The notes beneath the pieces were generated by a model, which was not told where the DNA came from, did not search any database, and saw only the letters and a program-made list of their open reading frames with translations. Below are positions 42,369 through 52,062 of a DNA stretch of 64,000 nt, piece after piece (within the stretch, counting starts at the first letter, position 1; every line of letters starts with the position of its first letter). Source of the DNA: Rhizobium chutanense (GTDB taxonomy: Bacteria; Pseudomonadota; Alphaproteobacteria; Rhizobiales; Rhizobiaceae); the NCBI RefSeq assembly GCF_002531935.1, contig NZ_NWSV01000012.1, positions 106,662 through 170,661 of the forward strand. Direction: 5' to 3'. Made by a program: the position numbers and the translations under genes.

Positions 42369-43472
42369 CTATTTCGAAGCCGCCCCGGCCAATTTCGCGC
42401 CGCGCTGAAGGCTGAGGTTTTCAAGCCAGGTGACTTGTTTCCTCAATTTCAGTGCCGGCTTTTCGACGAATCTCCACGAGAAGGCAGCAAAGCAAGTGGC
42501 AACGATGCTGCAGACGATGCCGTTCAGCAACCAGTTATGCGCCCACGGCCCGAGCGCCACGAACGCCTGTTGGATGGGATAGCCATAGAGGAAGACGCCA
42601 TAGGAGTAGTCCGCTCCCCGCAGAATGCCAAGCTTGCGCGGCGAGGTCAGACCGAGGAAGACCGTGACATATCCCATGGCCGGAATGGCAATGAAGTCTC
42701 CGAAGGAGGTGAACCAATAAGCCCACAGGATCACGGCCACCGAGGCGAGGAAAATTCTTGCATCCCACAGCACCTTATCCTTGTAGAGATAAAAGGTCAC
42801 CCCTGCGAGAAAAGCACAAATGAGCAGATTGCCCGACGCGGTCGTGGGCATCGTTGCCCAGTCGCTTTCATGTTTCCAATACCTTGCGATACCGAAGCTG
42901 ATGATCAAGGCCGGCGTGACGATAAGGGCAATCACCCGCCGCCGGACCACGCCAAGCACGAAGAGGGCGGCAATCACCATATAGCACTCGAGCTCGAAGG
43001 GCACGGTCCAAAGCTGTCCATTCACCATCGCCGCGTCGGGATTATCCAGGAACACTCCGGGGAGATTGAAGTGAATATGCCCGGTGACATTCAGCAGGTA
43101 GGTAAAGAACTGAGGATCGCTGAAGTAGTCACGCAGGTCATACTCCGTATAGATCGCTCCTAGTATAAAGGCAGCCAGCAATACCTCCACCGCGAGAGCG
43201 GGGTAGATCCGGATGAATCGGTTACCGAGAAAAGAGATCAATGTCTTCGACCGTTCAAGACTGCCGGCCACCAGGAAGCCGCTCAAGACAAAGAACATGG
43301 GCAGCACTGACTTGATGAGAGGGCGGAAGGGCGACTCCCAGAGAAAAAGATCATCGCCATACGTGACGCGGGCCGTATGGATCCAAAGCACTGAAAAGGC
43401 TAACAGTAATCGCATGTAATCGAATCCTGTCGGTCGCCCGTTCGCTAGATCAAGCTTTTCGCCGAGAAACAT
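42369..43472 (-). CDS. Acyltransferase family 3 membrane protein (ExoZ/OafA-like)
   Basis: A 367-aa integral membrane acyltransferase. Its start FDYMRLLLAFSVLWIHTARVTYG contains the conserved His of the family, and VLPMFFVLSGFLVAGSLERS and RFIRIYPALAVEVLL are standard landmarks; about ten helices follow. It would O-acetylate (or succinylate) a surface polysaccharide. The ATG at 43472 has AAGGGG five bases upstream; the frame extends to 43640 but without family similarity. Location next to the polysaccharide locus makes its product the likely substrate. Confidence 0.88.
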   Translation of the reverse strand: MFLGEKLDLANGRPTGFDYMRLLLAFSVLWIHTARVTYGDDLFLWESPFRPLIKSVLPMFFVLSGFLVAGSLERSKTLISFLGNRFIRIYPALAVEVLLAAFILGAIYTEYDLRDYFSDPQFFTYLLNVTGHIHFNLPGVFLDNPDAAMVNGQLWTVPFELECYMVIAALFVLGVVRRRVIALIVTPALIISFGIARYWKHESDWATMPTTASGNLLICAFLAGVTFYLYKDKVLWDARIFLASVAVILWAYWFTSFGDFIAIPAMGYVTVFLGLTSPRKLGILRGADYSYGVFLYGYPIQQAFVALGPWAHNWLLNGIVCSIVATCFAAFSWRFVEKPALKLRKQVTWLENLSLQRGAKLAGAASK

Positions 43473-43726
43473 CTGTGCCCCTTTCAGAAGTATTGACGCA
43501 GTTCGGAATGGCGCTCTGTTGTCGCGGAGCGGCTGCGATACCCTTGCCGGATTGGCACCGCATGTCAGTGACCACAGGTACATCAGGAAAAAATTGAACG
43601 AGAGAGTCCCCTCTCTCGAAGCGAGATAGCTGACCATCAAGCCAATGGCCCTGTGCTTCCCGAGGTGCCATGCGACGGTCGGAGTGGGAATCCAGGCAAT
43701 CGGGCAGCGGATTGGATAAGAAAACG

Positions 43727-46045
43727 ATGAAATTTCTGGCCACCCTGTTCTGCATCGTTCTCGCCCTTATCGGATTGGCGCTGGGGGGAGGCGGCGCGTG
43801 GCTGCTCAGTCTCGGCGGCTCGCCCTATTATGCGATCGTCGGGCTTGCCTATCTGGCAGCCGCACTTCTGCTGTGGCGCCGCAAGACGTCTGGCAGCCTC
43901 CTGGTCCTGTTTGTCGCCGTCTTGACCCTTCCCTGGGCGCTCTGGGAGTCGGGCAGCAATTTCTGGGCGCTCTTTGCCCGCCTGATGTCTCCGATTGCGC
44001 TGGCGGGCTTTGCACTTTTCTTTGCACCATTGCGTTCGCCGACCGCCAACCGGAAGCTCTTCCATGGTGGCGCCCTGCTTGCCGCCATCCTGTTCGTTGT
44101 GGGTTTTAGCCTGGCTTTCACGCCGCACGGCGTCATCCGCCCCTCTCCCGATATCCCCGCCTACAAGACCGCCAAGGGCGACAACGCACCCTCCGACTGG
44201 ACATCCTATGGCCGCAACACGGCAGGAGATCGTTATTCTCCCTTCGATCAGATCAACCGGAGCAATATCGCCAAACTCGATCTTGCCTGGACATACCGCA
44301 CCGGGAAGAGCGAAGGCGCCGATCAGAACACGCCGCTGCAGATCGGCGATACGGTCTACACCTGTACGCCGACAGATGTGATCGCAGCCCTGGATGCGGA
44401 TACCGGTAAACCCCGCTGGACCTTCGACCCCAAGGCGTCAGCGCCCTATTGGCAGCGTTGCCGCGGCCTTGGTTATTACAAGCTGCCGCAGGAGGCGCAA
44501 TCCGCCGACGGTCTTTGCAACGAGCGCCTGGTGCAGACAACCATCGATGCCCGCCTCCTCGAGATCGACAGCAAGACCGGGGCGCCCTGCAAAGGCTTCG
44601 GAGACGATGGCACCGTGCTGCTTTCCCAGGGTATGGGGGAAGTCAAATCCGGCTATTATTTCCAGACGTCGGCGCCGCTGATCGCCCGAAATCTGATCGT
44701 CGTCGGCGGCTGGGTCATGGACAATCAGGAGGTTGGCGAACCCTCGGGCGTCATCCGCGCCTTCAATGTCGTTACCGGCGAACTCGAATGGGCATGGGAT
44801 CTCGGCAATCCCGAGATTACCAAACTTCCGCCGGAGGGCCAGACCTATACGCGGGCCACGCCCAACATGTGGACGACGGCCGCATTCGACGACAAGCTTG
44901 GCCTGATCTACGCACCGCTCGGCAATACCACCCCGGATTATTACGGCGTCAATCGCCCCGCTTTCGCCGATCAATACAATGCCACGCTGGTGGCCCTCGA
45001 TGTCACGACAGGACGGGAGAAATGGAAATTCCAGACCGTGCATCACGACATCTGGGACTATGACCTCCCGGCTCAGCCGGCTCTGATCGACCTGCCCGAT
45101 GGCAATGGCGCCACCGTGCCTGCTCTGCTGCAGACCACCAAACGCGGGCAGCTTTTCCTGCTTAACCGTCAGACCGGAGCACCGCTTGCCGAGGTTCAGG
45201 AGAAGCCAGTGCCGCAGCAAGGCGGCGCACCGGAGGAGAAATTGTCTCCGACGCAGCCCTATTCCGTCGGCATGCCGACAATCGGCGCGGACCGCGTGAC
45301 GGAAGAGACGGCCTGGGGCCTGACGATGTTCGATCAGCTGGTTTGCCGCATCGCCTTTCGCAAGTTGCGTTATGACGGCGATTTCACCCCGATCGGCACA
45401 CAGCAGGCGATCCAGCAGCCGGGGAACCTCGGCGGCCTCAACTGGGGCAGCATATCGGTCGATTTGCCCAACAACCGCGTCTTCATGAACGATATTCGCG
45501 TGCCCAGCCTCTTCGCGCTCATTCCACGGCAAGACTATGTCGATTTTGCCCTCACGACCACGGCACACGGCCCCTCCGCCCCGCAGCGCGGTACGCCTTA
45601 CGGCATGTCGACCGAGATGTGGACCTCGAGGCTGCGCGTTCCCTGCACGCAACCGCCCTTCGGTACCGTTACCGCCGTGGATCTGACCACCCGCAAGATC
45701 GCATGGCAGGTCCCGGCCGGGACCGCCGAAGAACTGGGGCCGTTCAAGGTCAAAACCAATCTGCCAATGCCGATGGGCCTGCCGAGTTACGCCGGCACCT
45801 CGGCAACCGCCGGCGGCATAGTCTTCTTCGCCGGCTTTCAAGACTATTATATAAGAGCCTATGACGCCGAGAACGGGACCGAGCTCTGGAAATATCCCCT
45901 GCCGGTCGGCGCGAGCGCCACGCCCATGACCTACGTCTCGCCGAAAACCGGCAAGCAATATGTCGTAATATCGGTTGGTGGAGCACCCTATTCGGCTGAC
46001 GTCGGCGACTACGTCCTGGCGTTTTCGCTGAAGAACGGGGATTAG
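43727..46045 (+). CDS. gcd: Membrane-bound PQQ-dependent glucose dehydrogenase
   Basis: A 772-aa quinoprotein that oxidises glucose to gluconolactone in the periplasm and passes electrons to ubiquinone. Five hydrophobic helices at the N terminus (from MKFLATLFCIVLALIGLALG to about residue 140) are followed by an eight-bladed propeller beginning at DWTSYGRNTAGDRYSPFDQI. Family landmarks include HHDIWDYDLPAQPALIDL, GGLNWGS and the end GKQYVVISVGGAPYSADVGDYVLAFSLK. Length matches E. coli Gcd (about 796 aa). The start has a weak GGAT Shine-Dalgarno. No PQQ synthesis genes are in the window, so the enzyme may depend on pqq genes elsewhere or on external PQQ. Confidence 0.93.
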   Translation: MKFLATLFCIVLALIGLALGGGGAWLLSLGGSPYYAIVGLAYLAAALLLWRRKTSGSLLVLFVAVLTLPWALWESGSNFWALFARLMSPIALAGFALFFAPLRSPTANRKLFHGGALLAAILFVVGFSLAFTPHGVIRPSPDIPAYKTAKGDNAPSDWTSYGRNTAGDRYSPFDQINRSNIAKLDLAWTYRTGKSEGADQNTPLQIGDTVYTCTPTDVIAALDADTGKPRWTFDPKASAPYWQRCRGLGYYKLPQEAQSADGLCNERLVQTTIDARLLEIDSKTGAPCKGFGDDGTVLLSQGMGEVKSGYYFQTSAPLIARNLIVVGGWVMDNQEVGEPSGVIRAFNVVTGELEWAWDLGNPEITKLPPEGQTYTRATPNMWTTAAFDDKLGLIYAPLGNTTPDYYGVNRPAFADQYNATLVALDVTTGREKWKFQTVHHDIWDYDLPAQPALIDLPDGNGATVPALLQTTKRGQLFLLNRQTGAPLAEVQEKPVPQQGGAPEEKLSPTQPYSVGMPTIGADRVTEETAWGLTMFDQLVCRIAFRKLRYDGDFTPIGTQQAIQQPGNLGGLNWGSISVDLPNNRVFMNDIRVPSLFALIPRQDYVDFALTTTAHGPSAPQRGTPYGMSTEMWTSRLRVPCTQPPFGTVTAVDLTTRKIAWQVPAGTAEELGPFKVKTNLPMPMGLPSYAGTSATAGGIVFFAGFQDYYIRAYDAENGTELWKYPLPVGASATPMTYVSPKTGKQYVVISVGGAPYSADVGDYVLAFSLKNGD

Positions 46046-46157
46046 CTGCCGGTCATCCTCTCAGCTTCAAGAAACCGGTCGAAGGCAATAGGGATTTGGC
46101 GACGTCAACCGTCACTCTGTGCTATTTTGGATCCGACGAGGAACTGAGGTTACGGGC

Positions 46158-47957
46158 GTGACGCGAAAACTGGCGGCGATCCTGGTCGCGGATGTGGTCG
46201 GCTATAGCCGCCTCGCCGGTGCGGATGAGGATCGCATCCTGGCGCGGCTGAGAACGCTGCGCAGCGATCTGATCGATCCGACCATTGCCGTGCACAACGG
46301 CCGCGTCGTCAAGCGCACCGGAGACGGAAGTCTCATCGAGTTTCGCAGCGTCGTCGACGCTGTGCGCTGCGCCATCGAGGTACAGACCGCCATGGTCGAG
46401 CGCAATATCGGCGTGCCCGCCGAGCATCGCATCGAGTTCCGGGTCGGGATCCATCTGGGTGATGTGGTCGAGGAAAATGACGGCGACCTGATGGGCGACG
46501 GCGTCAATATCGCCGCGCGGCTGGAGGGAATTGCCAAGCCCGGCGCCATCTGTCTCTCCGAAGATGCCTACCGCCAGGTGAGAGCGAGACTTGATCTCGC
46601 CGTGACCGATCTCGGCCAAATCCAGCTCAAGAATATCGCCGAACCGATGCAGACCTATTTACTTCAGGTCGGACCCATCTCGCAGCCGGTCCCGGCACGA
46701 CAGCCGGGAGAGCCGTCCACAAAGAAACCGCCTTCGGCGGCGGCGGTTGCTGATAAGCCCTCCATCGCCGTCCTGGCGTTCAACAACATGAGCGGCGACG
46801 CCGAACAGGAATATTTCTCCGACGGGATCAGCGAGGATATCATCACCGATCTCTCGAAACTGTCCGAGTTGCACGTGATCGCCCGCAACTCATCCTTCGT
46901 CTACAAGAATGTCACAGTCTCCGTGCCTGAGATGGCCAAGGCGCTCGGCGTCCGCTATGTCCTTGAAGGCAGCGTGCGCAAGGTCGGCAATCGGGTGCGT
47001 GTCACCGCGCAATTGATCGACGCGAGCAATGGCGGACATATCTGGGCCAGCCGCTTCGACCGCGACCTTACCGATATTTTTGCAGTTCAGGACGAATTGA
47101 CCCAGGAGATTGTGGCGGCCCTCAAGCTGAACCTCACGCATGGCGACCAGGACCGCCTGGCCCGGGGACGCGCAGTCGACGTCGGCGCTTACGAGTTGTT
47201 ATTGCGCGGCCGTGAGCAGGCGTCTGCCCATACCCGAACCGGAAATATGGCCGCCCGCAGCCTGGCGGCAGATGCCCTCGCCATCGATCCGGACTATGCG
47301 GCAGCCCAAGCGCTCATTTCCTTCACGCATGTGCTCGACTACGTCAACGCCTGGAGCAATGATCCGGAGGCGTCGCTGCAGATCGGATTGAATATTGCGC
47401 AGCAGACGGTGGAATTGGCCGGGGAACAGCCCAACAGCCACTTCGCTCTGGGCATGGCATCCATGTGGAACCGCGAACTGGACCGGGCGCGGGCGCAAGT
47501 GCAGCAGGGCCTCGCGCTTTCTCCCAACTCCGCCGCACTGCTGATGCTGATGGCCCATATCCAGATATTTTCCGGCGATCCCCAAGGCGCCCTGGAAACA
47601 CTCGACGCATCGATGCGCCTTGATCCTCACCATCCGGAAATTCTTTTCCAGTTTCTCGCCGATGCACGCTTTTCTCTCGGTGAATATGATCAGGCGATCG
47701 TCGCGATCGAGCAGCGGCTTCAGCAAAACGCCCAATCGGAAACGGCCTACGCCCTGCTCGCCTCATGCTACGGCCATCTCGGCCGGCCGGAGGAGGCTCG
47801 GCGGGCGTGGGAAAAGGCGCTGCAGATCAATCCCGATTTCTCCGTCGAGCGCCGCCGCCGCGTCCTGCCGTTCCGCAACCCGGAAGATTTTGACCGCCGC
47901 GTTGAAGGGCTCCGAAAAGCGGGGCTGGTGGTGTCGGATGCCACCTGCGCTCTTTGA
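46158..47957 (+). CDS. Class III adenylate/guanylate cyclase with TolB-like and TPR regions
   Basis: A 599-aa protein. The N-terminal cyclase homology domain holds the metal Asp in ILVADVVGYSRL (about residue 12), the second Asp in RTGDGSLIEF (about 56) and the Asn-Arg of NIAARLEGIAKPG. A linker leads to a domain starting KPSIAVLAFNNMSGDAEQEYFSDGISEDI, typical of rhizobial cyclases, then TPR repeats to the end (for example AYALLASCYGHLGRPEEARRAWEKAL). The start is GTG at 46158 with GAGG eight bases upstream. Rhizobia carry many such paralogues. Regulation and partner are unknown; cAMP production is the family's activity. Confidence 0.9.
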   Translation: MTRKLAAILVADVVGYSRLAGADEDRILARLRTLRSDLIDPTIAVHNGRVVKRTGDGSLIEFRSVVDAVRCAIEVQTAMVERNIGVPAEHRIEFRVGIHLGDVVEENDGDLMGDGVNIAARLEGIAKPGAICLSEDAYRQVRARLDLAVTDLGQIQLKNIAEPMQTYLLQVGPISQPVPARQPGEPSTKKPPSAAAVADKPSIAVLAFNNMSGDAEQEYFSDGISEDIITDLSKLSELHVIARNSSFVYKNVTVSVPEMAKALGVRYVLEGSVRKVGNRVRVTAQLIDASNGGHIWASRFDRDLTDIFAVQDELTQEIVAALKLNLTHGDQDRLARGRAVDVGAYELLLRGREQASAHTRTGNMAARSLAADALAIDPDYAAAQALISFTHVLDYVNAWSNDPEASLQIGLNIAQQTVELAGEQPNSHFALGMASMWNRELDRARAQVQQGLALSPNSAALLMLMAHIQIFSGDPQGALETLDASMRLDPHHPEILFQFLADARFSLGEYDQAIVAIEQRLQQNAQSETAYALLASCYGHLGRPEEARRAWEKALQINPDFSVERRRRVLPFRNPEDFDRRVEGLRKAGLVVSDATCAL

Positions 47958-48034
47958 CAAAGCCGGGGCACCCGACTCCGGTTTTGCAGAGGCCTTCGCG
48001 GCCGACGCGCACGCGACTGCTTGGGCGCAAACCT

Positions 48035-48817
48035 CTATCGCGACCACCGCGCGATGAGCTGGTCGGTGTTTGCCAATGCCTTGCGGACGGCGTTGCGCGC
48101 CGTGGCCGGTCGCTGCAAGCGGATGCTTTTTTCAATATTTTCATGAAGTTTCAGCGCGTAGCGCAAATTGTCTTCCTCTCGCGTGACATGAGCGAAGAGG
48201 TGGTTCAGCGCCGATTCGATCAAGACGCCGAGAGGCACCAGCAAATCGTTGCCGGAAGCGCGTAAGATCGCGATGTGAAATCGCGCATCGGATTCGGTTC
48301 GCTGCTGGAGCGATGTCGCCTGCTCCATGTCATGCAAAGCCTGGCTGATCGCGTTCATTTGCTCCTCGGTCCGGCGCTCCGCAGCCAGTGCCGTCGCTTC
48401 CGGCTCGATCATATGACGGAGTTCCTGCACCGCCCTCAGAAAAGATTCCCGATCGGGGGATGCGGCATACCAACCGAGCACATCTCGATCCAGCAGGTTC
48501 CAACGTTCCTTGGGTTCGACCCAACTGCCGATTTTCGGGCGGGAAGAAAGCAGGCCTTTGGCCATCAACATCTTGATGGCTTCGCGCACCGCCGATCGGC
48601 TGACTTCGAAGACTTGCGACCACTTTGCCTCATTCGGCAGGATCGTGCCCGGCGGGTAATCGCCGCGCACTATTCGCAGCCCTATCTCGCCCGCCAGAGA
48701 CACATGGACGCTCGCCCCGGCCATGCGGGGAGAATTGGGGCGCCTTGTGGTGGCCGAGCGGTCGACCGTCACCACCTCGACCGGAGCCCCCGGCTTTCCC
48801 GATTTCTTGTCAGGCAT
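48035..48817 (-). CDS. FadR-subfamily GntR transcriptional regulator
   Basis: A 260-aa regulator with an N-terminal winged helix (LAGEIGLRIVRGDYPPGTILPNEAKWSQVFEVSRSAVREAIKMLMAKGLLSSRPKIGSWV) and a C-terminal all-helical FCD effector domain. The FCD has the metal-ligand pattern DARFHIAILRASGN and ALKLHENIEKSI. The DRDVLGWYAASP segment is common in regulators of sugar-acid catabolism (for example galactonate or gluconate). It is separated by about 200 bp from the ABC/epimerase genes and is their likely repressor. A TTTGTC-T-GACAAA palindrome lies in their divergent promoter region. Confidence 0.9.
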   Translation of the reverse strand: MPDKKSGKPGAPVEVVTVDRSATTRRPNSPRMAGASVHVSLAGEIGLRIVRGDYPPGTILPNEAKWSQVFEVSRSAVREAIKMLMAKGLLSSRPKIGSWVEPKERWNLLDRDVLGWYAASPDRESFLRAVQELRHMIEPEATALAAERRTEEQMNAISQALHDMEQATSLQQRTESDARFHIAILRASGNDLLVPLGVLIESALNHLFAHVTREEDNLRYALKLHENIEKSIRLQRPATARNAVRKALANTDQLIARWSR

Positions 48818-49013
48818 TTACGTCTACTGCCTCAGCATTCTTTCGACTGTCTGCGCGTACTATCAAAACAATCGTGATAACGAGGAAGTCGCCTGCGATT
48901 GACCCCGCCAAAAAGCGCGGAATCCAGGGCGCGTCAAGCCCTGCGGATCTTCCGATCCGCCTGATGGGGACAGTCGGCGGCACCCGTGAACCGGGCGCCG
49001 CCAAACCGCAAAC

Positions 49014-50000
49014 CTACTTTTGAATGCAGGTATCGACCGTATCCTTGGTGCACTCGTCGAGCCCGGTGAAGACCGGATCTTCAACCGGCTTGCCGGCAAT
49101 CAGATCCATCATCACCGAAGGGGCCTTGTAGCCCATTTCGAACGGCCGTTGACCGACGAGCGCCGTCACCAGGCCTTCGCTCGCAATAGCAACCTCGTCG
49201 CCGATCGTGTCGGCAGCGCCGATGACGAAATCGTTGCTGGCGATCTTGGCGGCCATCGGCTTGAACAGGTCGCGATAGGGTTGCGGCGCGCCGAACAACG
49301 GCCAGCCACCCATAATGCCGAATGCGTCCAGGTCGGGATTGGCGGCCAGGATATCGGTCATTGCCTGAACACCCTTGGCGCCATCGTCATTGGTGAACAC
49401 CGGGCAGCCGGCGACCTCGGTCCAACCACCCTCGCCTTTGAGCGCGGCAAGGCCTTTCTGGCCGGTGAGCGTGTCGCGCATACCTTGTGCGCGGCGGAGA
49501 ATATTGTCCGCTCCCGGATTGCCTTCGATCGTGCAGATCTTGCCGCCCTTCGGCTTGGCCTTCTTGATATATTCGCCGATGCGGGCGCCCATCAGATAAT
49601 TGTCGGTGCCGAGATAGGTCTTGCGCAACGCGGCATCCTCGGCTGCAAGGTCGGCATCGAGCGTCATCACCGGAACCGTCGGATTGGCGGTCTTCAGGGT
49701 CTGGGCGATGAGTTTTGCATTTGACGGCGAAATTGCGATGGCAGCCGTGTCCGCCTTGCCCAGCATATCCTGAACGATCTGCGCTTCGCCGGCTTCATCG
49801 GATGTCGATGCCGGACCGGTATAGAAGCACTCGTATTCCGCCGTCGGATTCTCCTTGTTCCATTTCTGGCAACCCTGATTGATTGCTTCGAAGAACGGAT
49901 TGTCGAGGCCTTTGACGACGATGACGAGTTGCTTCTTGGCCAGGGCCTGCCCGGCGGTCATTGCGAGAACTGCGGCTGTCAGTAGTAATGCCTTCCTCAT
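49014..50000 (-). CDS. Sugar ABC transporter substrate-binding protein (RbsB/FrcB-like)
   Basis: A 328-aa periplasmic-binding-protein-like-I protein with a signal peptide (MRKALLLTAAVLAMTAGQALA). The mature start KKQLVIVVKGLDNPFFEAINQGCQKWNKENP and the segment AISPSNAKLIAQTLKTANPTVPVMTLDAD are typical of ribose/fructose-class (CUT2) binding proteins. GGAGG is five bases before the ATG. Cysteine pairs (GCQKW, ECFYTG, CTIEG, CPVF, CTKDTVDTC) are more frequent than usual and may form disulfides. It lies in a minus-strand pair with the epimerase gene upstream (48-bp gap). Confidence 0.9.
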   Translation of the reverse strand: MRKALLLTAAVLAMTAGQALAKKQLVIVVKGLDNPFFEAINQGCQKWNKENPTAEYECFYTGPASTSDEAGEAQIVQDMLGKADTAAIAISPSNAKLIAQTLKTANPTVPVMTLDADLAAEDAALRKTYLGTDNYLMGARIGEYIKKAKPKGGKICTIEGNPGADNILRRAQGMRDTLTGQKGLAALKGEGGWTEVAGCPVFTNDDGAKGVQAMTDILAANPDLDAFGIMGGWPLFGAPQPYRDLFKPMAAKIASNDFVIGAADTIGDEVAIASEGLVTALVGQRPFEMGYKAPSVMMDLIAGKPVEDPVFTGLDECTKDTVDTCIQK

Positions 50001-50048
50001 GGTTTCCTCCCTTGAAACAGACGGGCACGGCATGCCCGCCACACGAAA

Positions 50049-51029
50049 TCAACCCGGATACCAGACGATGCGAGGCTCCTCCTTCGAACGCTCGTATTGC
50101 CATGCCGAGTCGATAAGCATTTCGAGATCGTAGGCGGGCCGCCAATCCAGCAGGTACTTCGCCTTGCTGTTGTCCATCCAATTGGAATGGAAGCGGCTTG
50201 GTATCTCGACGGAATCGAGATTGCGCGTGCGCTGGAGATAGGCGGCGACTTCAGCATAGTCGACGGGCCGGTCCATACAGATATTGAAGAGCTGCCGCTC
50301 CGCCCGAGGGTTGTCGATCGCTGCCAATATTGCCGATACGAGGTCGTCGACATGCACGAAATTGCGTTTCAGCGGGCGTCCATCGGCATCAAGCAGCAGC
50401 GGCACTGTCCCCATGGCCGCATAGCGCCGCGCCGCATCGTCCGGGACGAGCGTCTTCCAGTCCGGGCCGCCAAAAACGTCGTCTCCAAAAGACAGCGAAT
50501 ATTTGAAATCGTCCTTTTCCATGATCCAGGGCGCACGCAGGCAGCAGCCATTGAGGCCATATTGAATGCCGAACTGTTCCAGCACGACCTCTTCCAGAAC
50601 CTTGGAGAGCGCATAGCTTCCGGGATAAGCACAATGGGGCGTTTTCTCGGTGATCGGGCCGTCGTGACGATAGTGGAAATGCCCGATGCCCGCATCGCCG
50701 CCGATCAGGATGAACTGGCAGGCCGTGACGCTCGTGCGGAACTCCTCAAGCAGCCAAAAGAGACCTTTGACCGTGACATCGATGATGTCTTCCGGCGTTT
50801 CTTTGCATGTGGCGAGATGCACGACATGCGTAACGTCTTTGAGCGCCGCTGCCACGGCATTGCGATCGGCAATCGACCCGCGGATGACCTCGACACGGTC
50901 AGCCTCATCGCAAACACGGTTATGACAAAGCGCGCGGATGCGGGCCTTGGAAAAGCTCGGATCGTCAAGCAGCCCAGCTATGAAGCGCCGCCCGACCTTG
51001 CCCGTCGCACCGGTCACAAGGATCAGCAT
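50049..51029 (-). CDS. NAD-dependent epimerase/dehydratase family protein
   Basis: An extended SDR of 326 aa with the Rossmann motif TGATGKVG (residues 6-13) and the catalytic YALSK. Thr/Ser equivalents are in the IGGDAGIGHFHY stretch. The C-terminal end (DWRPAYDLEMLIDSAWQYERSKEE) is typical of sugar-nucleotide or sugar epimerases and dehydrogenases. GGGGGAG lies seven bases before the ATG. It precedes the sugar-binding protein gene and is divergent from the ATPase, so it probably acts on the imported sugar, for example as a sugar or uronate dehydrogenase. Confidence 0.87.
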   Translation of the reverse strand: MLILVTGATGKVGRRFIAGLLDDPSFSKARIRALCHNRVCDEADRVEVIRGSIADRNAVAAALKDVTHVVHLATCKETPEDIIDVTVKGLFWLLEEFRTSVTACQFILIGGDAGIGHFHYRHDGPITEKTPHCAYPGSYALSKVLEEVVLEQFGIQYGLNGCCLRAPWIMEKDDFKYSLSFGDDVFGGPDWKTLVPDDAARRYAAMGTVPLLLDADGRPLKRNFVHVDDLVSAILAAIDNPRAERQLFNICMDRPVDYAEVAAYLQRTRNLDSVEIPSRFHSNWMDNSKAKYLLDWRPAYDLEMLIDSAWQYERSKEEPRIVWYPG

Positions 51030-51084
51030 GCTCTATCTCCCCCGCTGATAGCTAATATCCGAGCGCCGGTCTCGTCAAATGATA

Positions 51085-51097
51085 TTTGTCTGACAAA
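51085..51097. promoter_or_regulatory. Candidate FadR/GntR operator
   Basis: TTTGTC-T-GACAAA is a perfect 13-base palindrome in the divergent promoter region (51030-51281) between the epimerase and ATPase genes. FadR-type GntR proteins typically bind short dyads of the TTGTC-N-GACAA kind. The regulator at 48035-48817 is the obvious candidate. Confidence 0.5.
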
Positions 51098-51281
51098 ACC
51101 GATTTTTGCGACAATAGGGCCGTTACCTCGGACAATGAGTTGACGCTGTCGCCGGGTTTTGCGTAAATGCTCATGATCGCTTTTCCTGGGAGGAGATTGG
51201 AAAGGCGAACTCGCTGGAACCTCGCGCCGAAGGCAAGTCGGCTGCGACGGATAGCCTGCAAATTGGGAGGCAGGGAGACGG

Positions 51282-52022
51282 GTGGCGGTTCTTGAGCTCA
51301 CCAATATTTCCAAACATTTCGGCGCCATCCAGGCCGTCAACGATGTTTCGTTTTCGCTCGAGGCGGGGCAGGTTGTCGGCCTGATGGGCGACAACGGCGC
51401 CGGTAAGTCGACATTGGTGAAGATGATCGCCGGCAACTTTCGCCCGAGCCACGGATCCATACGGCTCGACGGCGCCGATCTCGTGCTTCATCGGCCGAAG
51501 GAAGCACGCCAGCATGGCATCGAGATCGTTCATCAGGATTTGGCGCTCTGCGACAATCTGACGGCGGCGGCCAACGTCTTCCTCGGGCGAGAATTGCGCC
51601 GCGGCATAGGGCCTCTTCGCATCCTCGACTACAAGGCCATGTACAAACGCGCCGGCGAGATATTCCGCGAGCTCAAATCCGAAACGCGGCCCCGCGATCT
51701 CGTCAAGCAGATGTCAGGTGGCCAGCGGCAAGCGGTCGCGATCGGCCGCACGATGCTGTCGGAAGCGAAAATCGTCTTGATGGACGAGCCGACGGCAGCC
51801 ATTTCCGTGCGCCAGGTGGCTGAGGTTCTCAATCTCATCCGCCAATTGCGCGACCGAGGCATCGTCGTTGTCCTGATCAGCCACCGCATGCCCGACGTCT
51901 TTTCGGTCGCCGATCGAGTGATCGTGATGCGGCGCGGCCGAAAGGTGGCCGACAAGCAGATTGCGGCAAGTTCGCCGGAGGAAGTGACGGGACTGATCAC
52001 CGGCGCCATCGAACAGGTGTGA
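51282..52022 (+). CDS. Sugar ABC transporter ATPase, single-domain CUT2 (FrcA-like)
   Basis: A 246-aa ATPase with Walker A GDNGAGKST, signature MSGGQRQAVAIG and Walker B IVLMDEPTAA. Most CUT2 transporters use a double-length ATPase (RbsA, about 500 aa); this one has a single domain, as in rhizobial FrcA. The start is GTG at 51282, with GGGAG upstream. The permease gene follows 40 bp downstream. Together with the binding protein on the other strand it makes a complete importer. Confidence 0.9.
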   Translation: MAVLELTNISKHFGAIQAVNDVSFSLEAGQVVGLMGDNGAGKSTLVKMIAGNFRPSHGSIRLDGADLVLHRPKEARQHGIEIVHQDLALCDNLTAAANVFLGRELRRGIGPLRILDYKAMYKRAGEIFRELKSETRPRDLVKQMSGGQRQAVAIGRTMLSEAKIVLMDEPTAAISVRQVAEVLNLIRQLRDRGIVVVLISHRMPDVFSVADRVIVMRRGRKVADKQIAASSPEEVTGLITGAIEQV

Positions 52023-52062
52023 TCGATGCTCTCCGTTGCAACAGGAAAGAAGAAGGTCGACG

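Noticed and set aside
41960..42408. Short frames across the 17-bp hairpin, including peptides repeating SNE-RSIGE
   Set aside because: The repeat in the peptides is a by-product of the inverted DNA repeat; no Shine-Dalgarno or family match.
44438..45958. 506-codon minus-strand frame over the glucose dehydrogenase gene
   Set aside because: Antisense shadow; the plus-strand Gcd is full length with clear motifs.
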